Assembly: GCA_014804695.1 (NCBI GenBank)
Contig: JAAUZJ010000017.1
Location: 1 to 64,000 of the forward strand
From: Lachnospiraceae bacterium
GTDB taxonomy: Bacteria; Bacillota; Clostridia; Lachnospirales; Lachnospiraceae
Length of the DNA stretch: 64,000 bases
Direction of reading: 5' to 3'
This document shows, piece after piece, positions 62,375-64,000 of the stretch (position 1 is its first letter; each line of letters opens with the position of its first letter). The translations under genes were made by a program, and so were the position numbers. A model generated the notes under the pieces. The model saw only the letters and a program-made list of their open reading frames with translations, did no database searches and was not told where the DNA came from.

Positions 62375-63187
62375 CTAAGCCTCCTTTTTAAAATCTATCA
62401 TAAATTTAGTACATTTCTTTCCATACGAACTTACAAATTTCTCCCGAAGTTCAGGATCATTAATTTCTTTTACTATGCTTCCTATGGGAATGACATAATT
62501 GTCATAAAAATATTGGGTTTTTGACTCCAAATAAAAACTGCCATTCACATATGGTGAATCTGGATTAGTCTCTATTGATTTAAGCAATGCAAAACATGTC
62601 TTTGGAATGTTACAGTGTCCCGCAAGCTCCTTATACATATCCGTAAGATTTTCGGTCAGGTAATCCATTGATGTTCTTTTTGATATAAGATACGGGCATA
62701 TCTGATCAATAAATCCGCACAAATCTTCAGCATCTTCGTCAGACTGCATATTCGCAGCAATCATCTGTATCATGTCTTCCTCATAATCCTGCAATCTGTA
62801 TGTAGAAGCCACCAGAAGTTTTTTCAAATCCTGTACTTCATCATATTCCAGTGCAACATCCTGTACCTGATTAAAAAAACGCTTCATCGCACCGCCATTT
62901 TTGGTGACAAATTCTTCGCAGTAATTCATAATATACAATGCCGGGGCATTATCCATTGAAATATTTAATACGTCCATAGCATAATGTCGCGAATCGTCAA
63001 ATTTACCTTCAATAAAAAAATTAATTGCATTTTGTCTGCTGAAAGCGACTTTACCATTTGAATTTAATGTTGCCCTTGAATAATACTCTTCATTACCACA
63101 TGTATTACAAACTAATTTCCGGGTTTTGGGATCAAATTCTACGTTTGTACTTCCACAGCCATGACACTGTAAACCACCTATATCCAT
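62375..63187 (-). CDS. TFIIB-type zinc-ribbon protein
   Basis: 270 residues from ATG 63187 (GAGGGGG upstream). An N-terminal zinc ribbon (CHGCGSTNVEFDP and LVCNTCGNEE) is followed by a soluble helical domain with TPR-like character. The ribbon type is that of B. subtilis YdjG. It starts 43 bases after the membrane-protein gene. Confidence 0.7.
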   Translation of the reverse strand: MDIGGLQCHGCGSTNVEFDPKTRKLVCNTCGNEEYYSRATLNSNGKVAFSRQNAINFFIEGKFDDSRHYAMDVLNISMDNAPALYIMNYCEEFVTKNGGAMKRFFNQVQDVALEYDEVQDLKKLLVASTYRLQDYEEDMIQMIAANMQSDEDAEDLCGFIDQICPYLISKRTSMDYLTENLTDMYKELAGHCNIPKTCFALLKSIETNPDSPYVNGSFYLESKTQYFYDNYVIPIGSIVKEINDPELREKFVSSYGKKCTKFMIDFKKEA

Positions 63188-63229
63188 ATATGTCCCCCTC
63201 TTGCCTAATACTTCATCGGTGTACAACTG

Positions 63230-63928
63230 CTATCTAAGCGCTCCACTTTTGCTATTTCTTATGTTCCATGCCATTTCGGCATCTTTCACTTTTGCTGTAA
63301 TAATATCTGCTCCAATGCCATTTGACATTGCATCACGGATATCATATAACTTCTCCAGGAAAATATCCTCTGATTGCTCTGTAAAGCTTTGCGATACATT
63401 ATTACTGTAATCAACTTTTTCTTTTAATTTCAACAGTTCACGCCGTACGCCTTCATCTGTACTGATACCGATAAGCGTTGCCAGTTCCTTAGAAATATTT
63501 ACCACCTTTTCCATCTTTGCGGCAGCATATTCAGTGCGTTTCGTAACACTCTCAATATACCTGCCGGCATTGTACATAAGCAGTGCATAAACCAACAAAA
63601 TAAAAAGATTCGCCACTACATATAACGTCACATAAAGATTGCCCGGCGTAAATGCAAATTTAATGTTAAGCGCCACTACAATAACGGCATATATTGACGT
63701 ATAGTACAATGGAATACCTTTTGTTTCCTGTGTACTCATATTGGTTCTGCCGATATAAACAGTACCCACTATAGCGGCCACCAGTCCCAGTATTCCAAAT
63801 GCAAAACCTACCCAATAGTTCGTTCCCATATTGTGATATGCCCAATATAAAACAAATCCTACAACCCATATAAACGCTGCCCCTGTCAGAGCAATCTGAT
63901 TTATACGAAAAAAGCCCTTATTTCCCAT
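63230..63928 (-). CDS. four-helix membrane protein of the zinc-ribbon operon
   Basis: 232 residues. Four hydrophobic segments in the first ~125 residues, then a cytoplasmic helical domain (about 130-232; YAAAKMEKVVNISKELATL). GAGAGG precedes ATG 63928. No recognised family. It lies 34 bases after the end of the partial gene at the window edge. Confidence 0.65.
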   Translation of the reverse strand: MGNKGFFRINQIALTGAAFIWVVGFVLYWAYHNMGTNYWVGFAFGILGLVAAIVGTVYIGRTNMSTQETKGIPLYYTSIYAVIVVALNIKFAFTPGNLYVTLYVVANLFILLVYALLMYNAGRYIESVTKRTEYAAAKMEKVVNISKELATLIGISTDEGVRRELLKLKEKVDYSNNVSQSFTEQSEDIFLEKLYDIRDAMSNGIGADIITAKVKDAEMAWNIRNSKSGALR

Positions 63929-63961
63929 GCAGATAACCTCTCTTTATGATTAATAATATTA

Positions 63962-64000
63962 CTATACAGACGTTCCACACTCAGGGCAGAACTTGGCTCC
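63962..64000 (-). CDS. C-terminus of a zinc-ribbon protein, continues beyond the window
   Basis: The last 12 codons read GAKFCPECGTSV then stop, with a CPxCG half ribbon. Such tails end SPFH-domain proteins of the YdjI type and other membrane-stress proteins. The rest is outside the window. Confidence 0.6.
   Translation of the reverse strand, partial: GAKFCPECGTSV

Overview
The window looks like a low-G+C Gram-positive chromosome of the Lachnospiraceae type (gut or rumen Clostridia). This is inferred from AGGAGG-type ribosome sites, AT-rich intergenic DNA, a σ28-driven flagellin, sugar ABC importers without their own ATPase, cytoplasmic phosphorylase/epimerase sugar pathways and many LytTR/AraC/XRE regulators. 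No rRNA, tRNA or CRISPR array was seen. No species is claimed.

Layout. 1-1100: edge of a mobile region (partial small ORF, truncated IS200-type transposase with its end hairpins). 1.1-7 kb: GT2-GtrA glycosyltransferase, a membrane protein/NAGPA glycosidase pair, a Na+/Ca2+ exchanger and a MATE transporter. 7.4-9.6 kb: two GNAT acetyltransferases and an rRNA-type methyltransferase. 9.6-16 kb: membrane proteins (30-bp-repeat protein, DUF2752, TraX), a DUF2798 gene behind a structured leader, a flavodoxin-fold reductase, a secreted ComEC-like hydrolase and a soluble chemoreceptor with a CZB domain. 16-26.5 kb: beta-glucan/cellodextrin locus (domain-swapped GH3, two ABC permeases, binding protein, LacI regulator, divergent GH94 cellobiose phosphorylase). 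26.6-30.4 kb: housekeeping genes (PAP2, YfcE-type phosphoesterase, cupin, dTMP kinase). 30.4-35.8 kb: glycerol operon (glpK, GlpA-like dehydrogenase, FAD oxidoreductase, DUF1667, UlaG-like MBL protein). 36.3-46.5 kb: two pairs of ABC exporters, one with a divergent AraC regulator and one preceded by an XRE-HTH/AIR-synthase fusion, with a PIN-domain toxin-antitoxin pair between them. 46.8-48.2 kb: frameshifted MATE gene. 48.3-51.6 kb: mannan-oligosaccharide locus (AraC regulator, cellobiose 2-epimerase, cytoplasmic GH26). 51.6-57.2 kb: orphan flagellin, MscL, secreted GH53 galactanase, PNPOx-like protein and an unknown protein. 57.4-60.4 kb: HicAB and a GHKL/LytTR two-component system. 60.5-64 kb: an unnamed operon of zinc-ribbon, membrane and coiled-coil proteins resembling the Bacillus ydjGHI/PspA envelope-stress set.

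How it works together. Extracellular GH53 trims galactan. Cellodextrins enter by the ABC importer and are split by GH3 and GH94. Mannooligosaccharides are cut by GH26 and epimerised by cellobiose 2-epimerase. Glycerol feeds into glycolysis through the glp operon.

The intergenic DNA is unusually rich in dispersed palindromes: a 315-bp MITE-like element with an 8-bp target duplication just upstream of glpK and a 38-bp relative 3.7 kb away; two long palindromes at 19.1 and 26.5 kb whose arms differ by compensatory changes around a constant loop; a 40-bp repeat at 1.0 and 46.7 kb; and several recurring terminator stems. The strongest candidates for undescribed biology are these repeats, the XRE-AIRS fusion with its exporter pair, the zinc-ribbon/membrane operon at the right edge, and the structured leader upstream of the DUF2798 gene.
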